From positions 1 through 51,788 of the forward strand of contig JALSJD010000195.1 of assembly GCA_026989535.1 (NCBI GenBank): 51,788 nt of DNA, written 5' to 3'. The translations under genes and the position numbers were made by a program. This document shows positions 44,258 to 51,788 of this stretch, one piece after another. The notes under the pieces were generated by a model. That model saw only the letters and a program-made list of their open reading frames with translations, did no database searches and was not told the DNA's origin. Position 1 is the stretch's first letter; every line of letters begins with the position of its first letter. Source of the stretch: Cyclobacteriaceae bacterium (GTDB taxonomy: Bacteria > Bacteroidota > Bacteroidia > Cytophagales > Cyclobacteriaceae).

Positions 44258-45169
44258 TTAAACAAAATTTATACTACAGCGTTTCTGCAATTGTTCAACC
44301 TCTTTTTTGTAGAACATTCCCAACTCTTCTCTTATGCAATTAGCCGCTCCACAAGATGCTGCTAATTTTGCGGTTTCTACCAAATTATACCTTCTTTGGC
44401 AGGCCACAACCAAACCAGCCATTAAACTATCGCCACTACCTACTGCGCTTATTACTTTTTCTATTTTGCTTAAGGCATGAACAACCTTAGTGCCGTCAGA
44501 GAGATAAAGCCCTTTGGCTCCACAGGTAATGGCCACTATTTTGCTACTTACCCCCACTTTATGCAACAGCTCAATTGGGTTGGTGGTTTTGTATAAATCA
44601 TACCCTTCGTGGTGGTTTATATGCACCCCGTAAGGTGCTTTATCTAATGCGCTCAGGAGCATATTTCCTGAACAATCAATAAATGCCTTTTTATTAAACG
44701 CTGATGCTTTTAAAATCAGTTGTGCATAATCGACCTTTACTGTGCTTTGAGGCCAAGATCCACTCATACAAACCATCTCCGATTTTTCGATTAATTGCTC
44801 ATAATTTTTCAAAAAATCTGCATGGTTTTTAGCCCCAATCGTTGGCCCTTTACCCAACAGTTCTGTTTCGTTAAATTCATCCTCGGATTTTAGGGTAATG
44901 CAGGTTCTTGTCCAGCCTTCTACATCAGGGCCATAGCAGGCAATACCTTTGGCTTCGCACTGCTCTTTAATCCATTGCCCTGTAGAACCTCCCCAAAAGG
45001 CCAAAATAGCGACATCTTCGCCTAATTCTTTAATGCCCAGTGCAACATGAACCCCTTTGCCCCCAGGAAAAGATTGCTCATTATCGGCCCTGTTTACCTT
45101 GCCTTTTTTTAAGGTGGCAACTGTTACAAATTTATCAATTGCAGGGTTAGGGCAAACACATAAAATCAT
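44258..45169 (-). CDS. 1-phosphofructokinase/tagatose-6-phosphate kinase-type PfkB protein
   Basis: The 303-residue protein has the LacC/FruK N-terminus MILCVCPNPAIDKFVTVATL and the glycine motif FPGGKGVHVA, then MSGSWPQS. The C-terminal catalytic loop reads AVGSGDSLMAG, with Ser replacing the Ala of the usual GAGDS. This subclass phosphorylates C1 or C6 sugar phosphates, for example tagatose-6-P to tagatose-1,6-bisphosphate. It follows agaS by 8 bp, so the pair is co-transcribed and makes the tagatose-6-P kinase role the best guess. Confidence 0.87.
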   Translation of the reverse strand: MILCVCPNPAIDKFVTVATLKKGKVNRADNEQSFPGGKGVHVALGIKELGEDVAILAFWGGSTGQWIKEQCEAKGIACYGPDVEGWTRTCITLKSEDEFNETELLGKGPTIGAKNHADFLKNYEQLIEKSEMVCMSGSWPQSTVKVDYAQLILKASAFNKKAFIDCSGNMLLSALDKAPYGVHINHHEGYDLYKTTNPIELLHKVGVSSKIVAITCGAKGLYLSDGTKVVHALSKIEKVISAVGSGDSLMAGLVVACQRRYNLVETAKLAASCGAANCIREELGMFYKKEVEQLQKRCSINFV

Positions 45170-45177
45170 TTTACTAA

Positions 45178-46335
45178 TTATTGATGTTTATAAATATTAA
45201 CCCCTTTAACAACCCTATTAATAGAATTGTTTACTGAAGGAGAATCCGGATTTAAACCTAAATTTATAGATTTATGTAACCCTAGCAATTGACCCGGAAG
45301 CACTGCACATACTGCAAAGTACTCTTCGGGGATGTGATTTTTAGTTGATACCTCAATCGAAAGGTCTAAGTTTATTTTATCTTTTTTTATAAGTGCCTCT
45401 CCGATACCTATTTCATATAATTTTTCTTTTTGATCATTTATTGATCTTACCAAATCGTACTCATATTGGTTTACAAACTCATTTGAAGAAAACAAATAAA
45501 CGACTAAGGTATCATTATCAATTACCGCCTTAGGCCCGTGCCGTAAGCCCAAAAACGAATCGTATTTACAAACCACTTGCCCATCGGTAAGCTCTTGCAC
45601 TTTTAACTGCGACTCTCTGGCAATTCCTTTTAAAGCACCCGATCCTAAAAACACCACTCGCTTAAAGTTTAAAGCGGCAATAACATTTATCCTTTTCTGG
45701 TACGAAGAAATAATTTTTTCTCCATAAGCAAGCAACCGATCTACATACGCTTTATTCTTATTCAAGTTGCTCAAGTCAGAAACCAGCACTCCGGCTAGCA
45801 ACATTGTGGTAAACGAGCCTGTCATTGCCAAGGCCTTATCGTTCGCTTCTTTGGGCATTAACAACACATAAGCATTTTTCTTAGTTGCATTCTTGGCCAA
45901 TTTACCTTCGGCATTGCAAGTAATAATTAAATGAAATAGGGTTTCGCAATACTTATCTGCCAGCTCCACCGTAGCTACGCTTTCTGGGCTATCTCCTGAG
46001 CGGGCAAATGAAACCAATAAAGTTGGCTTATCTGGGCTAAAATAATCTTCTGGGTGCGAAATTAAATCGGTAGTGGCAACGGCTTCGGTTACTCTTTTAC
46101 TTTTTCGCTGAAAACTTTTGTGTAGTACGTCTCCAATATAAGCAGAAGTACCTGCTCCTGTTAATATTATATGGATGTTTTTAAAGCCTAAGACCTTATT
46201 TAAAAAAGTAGTGAGCTCCACTTTTTTATTTTCAATAATATCATACGTTTCTCGCCACAATCTTGGCTGTGCCTTAATTTCTTTAAAAGTATTACTGTTA
46301 TTAATAGCTGTACCGCTCAAGGGTTTACTTCTCAT
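45178..46335 (-). CDS. agaS: SIS-domain sugar-phosphate isomerase/deaminase, AgaS family
   Basis: AgaS deaminates and isomerises galactosamine-6-P to tagatose-6-P. The 385-residue protein has two SIS domains: the first with ILTGAGTSAYIGDVLHKSF and LLVSFARSGDSPESVATVEL, the second with VVFLGSGALKGIARESQLKV and DGQVVCKYDSFLGLRHGPKA. These match AgaS rather than GlmS, and there is no glutaminase domain. It opens the cluster agaS - LacC-type kinase - PfkB kinase - aldolase. The deacetylase (AgaA) and a PTS are not in the window. Confidence 0.9.
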   Translation of the reverse strand: MRSKPLSGTAINNSNTFKEIKAQPRLWRETYDIIENKKVELTTFLNKVLGFKNIHIILTGAGTSAYIGDVLHKSFQRKSKRVTEAVATTDLISHPEDYFSPDKPTLLVSFARSGDSPESVATVELADKYCETLFHLIITCNAEGKLAKNATKKNAYVLLMPKEANDKALAMTGSFTTMLLAGVLVSDLSNLNKNKAYVDRLLAYGEKIISSYQKRINVIAALNFKRVVFLGSGALKGIARESQLKVQELTDGQVVCKYDSFLGLRHGPKAVIDNDTLVVYLFSSNEFVNQYEYDLVRSINDQKEKLYEIGIGEALIKKDKINLDLSIEVSTKNHIPEEYFAVCAVLPGQLLGLHKSINLGLNPDSPSVNNSINRVVKGVNIYKHQ

Positions 46336-46485
46336 TTTTTTTACTAAGGTGAATTTAGCATTTTAATAATACATAAACAACAACGATATTGCAAGTTTAT
46401 GAAAGTTGTTTTGCAAATATATATTACATATCCTTTCTTTTAATCATACTGGTTTAATTTAAATTAAAACTTTCCCTACTTATAA

Positions 46486-46620
46486 TATAAAAAGTCATTA
46501 AAAGCAGTAAGCTGTGCAGTATGTGCCTATAACCTGCACAAAATAGGCCGCAAATTGCTCAAAGACCGATTAGCAAAACAGAAAAAGGAAAAAGAGCGGC
46601 TTCTTAGGTTAGCAGGCTGA
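46486..46620 (+). pseudogene. C-terminal fragment of a transposase
   Basis: The plus strand reads YKKSLKAVSCAVCAYNLHKI then GRKLLKDRLAKQKKEKERLL and RLAG before a TGA. The CAxCAYNLHKIxR pattern resembles the C-terminal end of DDE transposases of the IS1182/IS5 type. A TAA stop lies just before, so only this tail remains. Assignment to a specific IS family is tentative. Confidence 0.45.
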
Positions 46621-46746
46621 TAATAAAGCACGTTATTGCGCTCAAGGGGTAACTGACTCTAATCTGCTCTTATTTTAAGAAAATGCGAGCAATTTCCCTG
46701 ATTGTCTAGCTTTTTTCGAAACAAATAGAAATTAGACCCCAAAGTT

Positions 46747-46905
46747 GAGTCCACTCCGAAAACACCCAAAACCAAAAAAGGCTCTTTTTGCGACCTTTTC
46801 ATTTTTTCAATTAGCTGATACTCAGGCATCAACGAATATCTAAAAATGAAAATCTCATCCAAAATAACTCTTTTTGTGAAAATTGCCTGTTTTCGGAGTG
46901 GACTC
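46747..46905. mobile_element. MITE-A copy 2, 159 bp
   Basis: It has the same 18-bp perfect terminal inverted repeat as the copy at 17830. The flanks are AAAGTT on both sides (46741-46746 and 46906-46911), a perfect 6-bp target duplication. It lacks the 36-bp nested insertion. No coding capacity. Confidence 0.88.
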
Positions 46906-46947
46906 AAAGTTAGAGAAAATGTTGGCAGATAACTGGCAACATTATAA

Positions 46948-47108
46948 CCTAAATTGAGCGATTCATTACAGCGATAAGCACTAATGTACTGAGTTAAAAA
47001 GGCTTACAAAAATACTCACAACACCTTGTAGGTGTTCCTGTGTTTTTTGTAAACTTTTTATTCTCAGTCTCTTAGCACTTCTCATCTCTACTCAATCGCT
47101 CAACTTAG
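46948..47108. mobile_element. MITE-B copy 2, 161 bp
   Basis: The ends CCTAAATTGAGCGATT and CAATCGCTCAACTTAGG are inverted. The flanks are TATAA on both sides (46943-46947 and 47109-47113), a 5-bp target duplication. It differs from copy 1 at about 12 positions. At the tip, AACACCT-TGT-AGGTGTT pairs perfectly, where copy 1 has a G-T wobble. Confidence 0.88.
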
Positions 47109-47209
47109 GTATAAGTGAGTTTTACAAAACAAGGTGTTTTCTAAGAGACACTAAATAATACAGTAATCGAAACAGCATCCTCTCTGATAATAACCAAAAA
47201 AGCAACGTT

Positions 47210-47287
47210 ACGTCATTCCTGCCTTCGCAGGAATCTGTAAATATGGGATTGACCAATTAGGAATCCCCGCCTTCGAAGGAATGACGT
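47210..47287. repeat. REPIN-like repeat, copy 2
   Basis: The ends ACGTCATTCC and GGAATGACGT are inverted, each followed by its own small hairpin: ATTCCTG-CCTTCG-CAGGAAT on the left and the palindrome CCTTCGAAGG on the right. It lies just past the stop of the SASA gene. Confidence 0.65.
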
Positions 47288-47295
47288 GTTTTTTT

Positions 47296-48819
47296 CTATT
47301 CCCAGTTGTCTGTTCTAAATGGGGCTGCCGGAAAACCTTCTTTATTAAAAAAATTGGGTTCAGAAATAATACTCCAACCAAACCTAACGGCAACCGGATT
47401 TGTAACTTTATCGGATGAAACTACCACCGTAGCTCCATCAATAATAGCGGTTGCTTTAACAAACTTTTGGTCTGCACCTGCAATTTCAAAATCGGTAAGC
47501 AACTCCTCTTTACTTGTTAAGCCTGAACCAATATTATCAAAGCTTAGTCGTATAGCATTGCCTTCAATTTTCATTAGTTTATAAACTGGACTCGTATATA
47601 CCAAGTTGTCAAATTTATATGTTTTAGCCAGTGCCAGCAAGGCTAATCGACTGCCGACAGCCTGCTTATTTTTGGGGTGAATATCTTCAATATTGCCTAC
47701 ATCTGTGGTTACTATAATGCCTGTATTTGGCAGTGACAACGCTTTGGTTTGTGCTTCTCGTAAAAGAGAGGCATTAACCAAGCTTTTTTTGTAACGATAA
47801 GGGGCAATCTGCACAAAGTAAAATGGAAAATTCCCTTCACCCCACCCTTTTCGCCAACTTGTTATCATAGTTTGAAATAATTTTATGTATTGCGTAGGTC
47901 TGTTTACATTACTTTCGCCTTGGTACCAAATAACTCCTTTAATGGCAAAAGGAATAATAGGAGCTACCATTCCATTATAATTATGGCTTGGCCTTTTATG
48001 TGGCCTGTTTATTTGATGTACTGCCATTGGCCTAGCAGGTATTTTAGCTAGCACCTGCCCTTGATTTGCATCCTTTTGTTTTTGCCATAGAGCGAGTTCT
48101 TTTTGGTATTTTTTATTTACTTCAGGATATTCTGCTTCCCATTTCTTCCACATCTCAAAAATGGCATCAAAATCAGGATCAGACTTTAACACTTCCTCTG
48201 CCATCCATGATTCGATGGGTGACCCTCCTTTACTTGCACTGATTATGCCTATGGGCACATTCAGCTCATTATACAGTTTACGCCCAAAAAAATAAGCCAC
48301 GCCCGAAAACTTTTTTATGGTCTCAGGTGTGGTTTCAGCCCAATATCCGTCACAATCCTGTTGGGGTTTATCTGCCCATTTGCGGGTTACATGAAATAAC
48401 CTGATGTTAGGATAATTTGCTGTGGCTATTTCTTCATCAGCATTATTGCATTTTTCAACCGCCATTGCCATATTAGATTGCCCAGAGGCAAACCACACTT
48501 CGCCCGAGAGGATATTATCTAAAACGATGCTATTATTGCCGTTAATTATAATTTTATAAGGGCCACCTGCCGTTGGTGTACGTAGCTTTACCATCCACTC
48601 TCCTTGAGGGTTGGCTACTGTAGTTATATTATTATTGAGCCAGCTGGCACTAATGCTAATTTTTTCGCCTGCATCGGCCCAACCCCATAAGGGTGCTTGC
48701 GTGTTTTGTTGCAAAACCATATTACTGCTTATAATGGATGGCAGACTTACATCTGCAAATAGCCACGAACGGCAAAGTAACAAAACAGCCAAGAGGACTG
48801 TAATTTTAATATTTTTCAT
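47296..48819 (-). CDS. SASA-domain (sialate O-acetylesterase-like) esterase
   Basis: The 507-residue exported protein has a signal peptide (about 1-22, ending LFA). The SGNH-type carbohydrate esterase domain has the nucleophile block FASGQSNMAMAV near residue 110, then IGIISASKGGSPIESWM, VIWYQGESNVNRP and the D-x-x-H block NIEDIHPKN. It likely removes O-acetyl groups from sialic acid or plant/algal polysaccharide in the periplasm or at the surface. It stands alone, facing the mobile debris, and could add to glycan use with the aga-type cluster. Confidence 0.9.
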   Translation of the reverse strand: MKNIKITVLLAVLLLCRSWLFADVSLPSIISSNMVLQQNTQAPLWGWADAGEKISISASWLNNNITTVANPQGEWMVKLRTPTAGGPYKIIINGNNSIVLDNILSGEVWFASGQSNMAMAVEKCNNADEEIATANYPNIRLFHVTRKWADKPQQDCDGYWAETTPETIKKFSGVAYFFGRKLYNELNVPIGIISASKGGSPIESWMAEEVLKSDPDFDAIFEMWKKWEAEYPEVNKKYQKELALWQKQKDANQGQVLAKIPARPMAVHQINRPHKRPSHNYNGMVAPIIPFAIKGVIWYQGESNVNRPTQYIKLFQTMITSWRKGWGEGNFPFYFVQIAPYRYKKSLVNASLLREAQTKALSLPNTGIIVTTDVGNIEDIHPKNKQAVGSRLALLALAKTYKFDNLVYTSPVYKLMKIEGNAIRLSFDNIGSGLTSKEELLTDFEIAGADQKFVKATAIIDGATVVVSSDKVTNPVAVRFGWSIISEPNFFNKEGFPAAPFRTDNWE

Positions 48820-49247
48820 AGATTAAAACTTTAGTGGACTCAATACTTTTCCTTAAAAATGGATTTTTAATAGACGAGTTAATCAGCAAATCGACCTTTC
48901 TTTCAAAAAAAGATTCGAAAGTTTCCCATATTTCTAAGTTATTGTTTTTATATAAAACAGTCTTAGTTTTTCTGTCCCACCAAAGCTAGCAACTCCATTA
49001 TGAAGAAGTACAAATTATGCGGCATTAAAAGTTTTGGTTTTAGGGCTATTTGCAAGAATAATTATTTTACCCCTCACCAACAAATTTTTAGATAAGTAAA
49101 AATGATTGAATGAAGAGTCCAATAGAGGTGTCCTTATCAATATACCCGACATAAAATAGTTAAAACCTCAATTTTTTTATACTAATTTTGATAGCCGATG
49201 CAACCAATTAGGCACGAGTGGTATCACCTAAGTGAACGATCTGTTAA
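48820..49247. other. Divergent promoter region, SASA gene and ECF operon
   Basis: No ORF is supported in these 428 bp. It should contain both divergent promoters; a TAATTTTG box for the sigma gene is listed separately. Confidence 0.5.
49183..49190 (+). promoter_or_regulatory. Candidate -7 box for the ECF sigma operon
   Basis: TAATTTTG matches TAnnTTTG and lies about 57 bp before the sigma gene start. The -33 element is not clear. Confidence 0.4.
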
Positions 49248-49844
49248 ATGAATTTAACCATCAAAAAATCTAATACTCTTGAGTCGTTAATAGCATTATG
49301 TGTAAGGCAAGATGCCAAAGCACAACGTTTATTGTACGACAGGCTATCTCCTAAAATGATGGGCGTTTGCCGTAGATATATTGGTGACACTGCTGAAGCG
49401 GAATCTGTATTAGTCACAGGTTTTTTAAAAGTGTTTAATAAGATTAACCAGTTTTCAGGTACTGGAAACTTTGAAGGCTGGGTACGAAGAATAATGGTAA
49501 ACGAATCGTTATTATACTTGCGAAAGCACAAAAGTATGTATTTAGAAGTGGACATAGAAGAGGCTCACATTGAGCCAAATTATGGACAGGCTAATTACTT
49601 ATTTGAGGAACAAGAACTATTAGAAATGATTGAAAATCTACCCGTTGGATATCGAACTGTTTTTAACTTGTACGCTATCGAAGGCTACTCGCACAAAGAA
49701 ATAGGCGAACAGATGGGTATAAACGAAAATACGTCTAAATCGCAACTAAGCAGAGCACGCACCATTCTTAAAAACGAAGTGCTAAAAAGAGAATCTCAAA
49801 ATTTTGAGAGGGTTGAACAAAACAAAGCAACTAATGAAAAATAA
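49248..49844 (+). CDS. ECF-type RNA polymerase sigma factor
   Basis: The 198-residue protein has region 2 (about 8-90, LIALCVRQDAKAQRLLYDRL and FSGTGNFEGWVRRIMVNESL) and region 4 (about 120-185, IENLPVGYRTVFNLYAIEGY then SHKEIGEQMGINENTSKSQL). The pattern is that of the Bacteroidota ECF factors that work with a membrane anti-sigma. It overlaps the next gene by 11 bp, pointing to translational coupling. Confidence 0.94.
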   Translation: MNLTIKKSNTLESLIALCVRQDAKAQRLLYDRLSPKMMGVCRRYIGDTAEAESVLVTGFLKVFNKINQFSGTGNFEGWVRRIMVNESLLYLRKHKSMYLEVDIEEAHIEPNYGQANYLFEEQELLEMIENLPVGYRTVFNLYAIEGYSHKEIGEQMGINENTSKSQLSRARTILKNEVLKRESQNFERVEQNKATNEK

Positions 49845-50484
49845 GGAAGAACAAATTGATAAACTGTTTAATAACAGCTTGTTAAATTACGAAGAAGCCC
49901 CTGCTTCCTCTGCTTGGGACTCCATAGAGAGTGAGCTGCCAGCCGCGAAAAAATATAATAATTACTGGATTGCAGCTTCTGTGGTCGCCATTCTAATGGT
50001 TTCAACCATTGTTTGGAATAAAATATTAAATAGCACTAACCCCTTGCATTACGAAACTGCCTCCGCTCCAATCAGCCCTACCCATCCTCAAAAAGAATTT
50101 ATACCATTGCCCGTAATCTTACACACAACAACGGTTATTTATATACAATCCAACAATACAGGGGCAAGTAAGAGCGAACACAAGATAGATTTGCCAACAC
50201 ATTTAGCACCTAACTTGGTACCTAATGTTGCCATTGCACCATTAAGTGATGCCTATACATTTGATACTCAAATTAGTAGTGCGGGTTTACCCAAAGCGAA
50301 TAGCTTTACGGCTGAGCCTGTTACAATTATTTATAAAAAGGGCGACCCCAAACACCCTAAACTAGCCAAAGCAGCCAGCTATCTTAAAGAGGTTGGTGAT
50401 GGAAACCGACCTCTCATTGATTTCGAAAAAATTACTACGGGACTTATTGCCCGTAGAGGAAGCATTAATAACTCAAACAATTAA
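49834..50484 (+). CDS. Putative anti-sigma factor, single-pass membrane protein
   Basis: The ~216-residue protein starts at the ATG at 49834 (MKNKEEQIDKLFNNSLLNYE), overlapping the sigma stop by 11 bp. A cytosolic segment of about 40 residues with APASSAWDSIESEL leads to one transmembrane helix (YWIAASVVAILMVSTIVW) and a periplasmic Thr/Pro/Asn-rich part with no recognised domain. There is no zinc-finger Cys motif. Position and topology make an anti-sigma role the best reading, without direct sequence proof. Confidence 0.75.
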   Translation: MKNKEEQIDKLFNNSLLNYEEAPASSAWDSIESELPAAKKYNNYWIAASVVAILMVSTIVWNKILNSTNPLHYETASAPISPTHPQKEFIPLPVILHTTTVIYIQSNNTGASKSEHKIDLPTHLAPNLVPNVAIAPLSDAYTFDTQISSAGLPKANSFTAEPVTIIYKKGDPKHPKLAKAASYLKEVGDGNRPLIDFEKITTGLIARRGSINNSNN

Positions 50485-50487
50485 CAC

Positions 50488-51561
50488 ATGACAACGTATT
50501 ACAAATCTCTTTTAGGAGGCTTACTCATTGCCTTCTTAGCAACAGCTACGCCCATATTAGCGGTCAATAATAGTCTTAGCAATCTCAATTTTTCAGGGTT
50601 CAACTCAAACCCTGAAAGAGATACCATCATTATCAAGTTTGGTAAAAACAGCCAAATAGTACTTTATATTGATAACAAAAAGGATTTAGAAAAAATATCG
50701 CAGTACGATATTAATCAAATGCTTAAAGATTTGAATATGAGTATCTCCGAAATGGACGACTCGACCAAGGTACTAACCATTGAAGATGAAACTGGCAGTA
50801 AGTATTTAACAGATACAACTATTATCATCACTAAAATTGAACCCCAAACTGATTGGGATGATGATGAGTGGGATTCATATTCATCTGATAATGAGCGAAG
50901 CAAAAAAAAATACAACCCTCGGTCGCAGTTCTATTTTAATATTGATATTGGTTTAGATAACTACCTCGAAGATGGTAAATTTCCGAGTGGAAATGCTCCC
51001 TATGCAGTTAACCCCATTGGCTCTTGGTATTGGGCATTTGGCCCCACTTTTAGAACCCATTTGGTTGGTGCCTTTTTTATGGATTTAGGCGTGAACGCGG
51101 CACTTAATGTATATCGATTTGATGACCCCAGAACCCGACTAAACAAAACTCCCACCGGAGTAGATTTTGTTCTTGACAACTCTGCTGTAGATTTTGAAAA
51201 GAGCAAACTTTCCACGTGGCATATTCAAGCTAAAGCCATACCAATGGTATCGCTTGGGAGCAAAAAAAGAAATGGGTGGAGGCTTTGGAATAATGTTGAC
51301 AAAGGCTTTCGTTTTGGAGTAGGCCCCTATGCTGGCTACCGAATTTGGAGCCGAACAAAATACATTTATAGAGATAACGGTGACAAAAAGAAAGATAAGA
51401 ATAAGGGTAACTTCTTGCTTAACGATGTTCGTTATGGTTTACGAGGGCAAATTGGCATTAGAGGAGTAGACCTATTTATAGAATACGATATGAGCAATAT
51501 GTTTCAGGACAATAGTGGGGCTCCCGTACTTCAACGAATGCAGTTTGGTATAACTTTGTAA
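50488..51561 (+). CDS. Putative outer-membrane beta-barrel protein
   Basis: The 357-residue protein has a signal peptide (about 1-25, GGLLIAFLATATPILA), an N-terminal acidic linker region (about 40-145, rich in Asp and Thr) and then a series of amphipathic beta strands (FYFNIDIGLDNYLEDG, AFGPTFRTHLVGAFFMDLGV, KGFRFGVGPYAGYRIWSRTK, RYGLRGQIGIRGVDLFIEYD) ending in MQFGITL. This suits a small outer-membrane barrel of the type seen in Bacteroidota. It is 3 bp from the putative anti-sigma gene and is probably the third gene of the ECF operon, perhaps its target or sensor. Confidence 0.75.
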   Translation: MTTYYKSLLGGLLIAFLATATPILAVNNSLSNLNFSGFNSNPERDTIIIKFGKNSQIVLYIDNKKDLEKISQYDINQMLKDLNMSISEMDDSTKVLTIEDETGSKYLTDTTIIITKIEPQTDWDDDEWDSYSSDNERSKKKYNPRSQFYFNIDIGLDNYLEDGKFPSGNAPYAVNPIGSWYWAFGPTFRTHLVGAFFMDLGVNAALNVYRFDDPRTRLNKTPTGVDFVLDNSAVDFEKSKLSTWHIQAKAIPMVSLGSKKRNGWRLWNNVDKGFRFGVGPYAGYRIWSRTKYIYRDNGDKKKDKNKGNFLLNDVRYGLRGQIGIRGVDLFIEYDMSNMFQDNSGAPVLQRMQFGITL

Positions 51562-51570
51562 ACTATTTTA

Positions 51571-51614
51571 AAATGAGCTGCCCAAAAGTATTTTTTACTT
51601 GTATCAGCTCATTT
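51571..51614 (+). terminator. Inverted repeat after the ECF operon
   Basis: AAATGAGCTG (51571-51580) pairs with CAGCTCATTT (51605-51614) over 10 bp with a 24-nt loop, followed by a short T-rich stretch. It is a possible terminator 10 bp past the stop of the barrel gene. Confidence 0.5.
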
Positions 51615-51788
51615 GCTTTTCCGTTCATCAATTCATTTGGCTCTTATTTGGAATAACATAAATTATAATCCTAATATCAGAACAACTGACCTCAAGGGAT
51701 TTAAGATGAGACCATTTTAAAGAAAATCACGAGATTTAAGTCGGGAAAAATGGTTTTGGTTAGGTTCATTTCGTTGCAGAGTTTTTGT

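Larger units (their letters stand above)
46336..47295. other. 960-bp intergenic region packed with mobile-element debris
   Basis: In order it contains the agaS promoter region, a transposase C-terminal fragment (46486-46620), MITE-A copy 2, MITE-B copy 2 and a REPIN-like repeat. No intact gene is present. Confidence 0.75.

Noticed and set aside
1-51788. Search for tRNA, rRNA, CRISPR array or phage genes
   Set aside because: No cloverleaf with a TTCGANNC arm, no regularly spaced repeats and no phage structural proteins were seen.

Overview
The window is a 51.8 kb, AT-rich chromosomal segment from a member of the Bacteroidota, most likely a Cytophagales-type marine or soil bacterium. The clues are TAnnTTTG -7 promoter boxes, a PspC/GIN-domain membrane protein paired with PadR, carboxypeptidase-regulatory-like domains, ECF sigma/anti-sigma pairs (one anti-sigma fused to a TonB C-terminal domain), a SASA esterase, and the gene order DUF177-rpmF-fabH-efp-accB-accC. 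No tRNA, rRNA, CRISPR array or prophage was seen.

Layout. 0-1.6 kb: a decayed IS630-family element (1,244 bp with terminal inverted repeats and TA duplication) sitting at the 3' end of a relic LuxR-type HTH gene. 1.6-3.6 kb: a lipoprotein and rlmD. 4.0-8.6 kb: a housekeeping cluster (DUF177, L32, FabH, EF-P, BCCP, biotin carboxylase). 9.1-14.4 kb: a GntR/UTRA regulator, a short PD-(D/E)XK-like protein, a padR-pspC operon and yigZ. 14.4-17.7 kb: an acyltransferase-like gene, a GT2 glycosyltransferase, murI and a fatty acid hydroxylase-family gene. 18.2-22.7 kb: uxaC-uxaB-uxaA for hexuronate breakdown. 23.4-26.4 kb: an NtrC-type two-component system plus an isolated acyl carrier protein. 26.8-32.3 kb: an accessory island of two ankyrin proteins (one with a SHOCT tail), a DKNYY lipoprotein and a TPR-like protein. 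32.5-39.5 kb: an IS110 relic, a vWA protein, an ECF sigma/anti-sigma-TonB pair, an Lrp regulator, a PyrR-like phosphoribosyltransferase and panB. 39.6-41.9 kb: an Nramp-like and an EamA-type transporter. 42.3-46.3 kb: an agaS / PfkB / PfkB / class II aldolase cluster for amino-sugar (tagatose) catabolism. 46.4-47.3 kb: a dense pile of mobile-element debris. 47.3-51.6 kb: a SASA esterase and an ECF sigma / putative anti-sigma / outer-membrane-barrel operon.

The genes connect in a few ways. The rpmF-accC cluster feeds fatty-acid initiation and translation. UxaCBA converts glucuronate/galacturonate to 2-keto-3-deoxygluconate. The aga-type cluster deaminates and isomerises galactosamine-6-P to tagatose-6-P, phosphorylates it and cleaves it. 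With the SASA esterase, this suggests a life on plant or algal polysaccharides and glycans.

The least expected content is non-coding. Two MITE-like families each have two complete copies here: MITE-A has 18-bp perfect terminal repeats and 6-bp target duplications, and MITE-B is a ~161-bp near-palindrome with 5-bp TTTAA/TATAA duplications. There are also REPIN-like repeats and a candidate small RNA with its own hairpin and terminator. Family names rest on motif recognition by eye; no database search was run.
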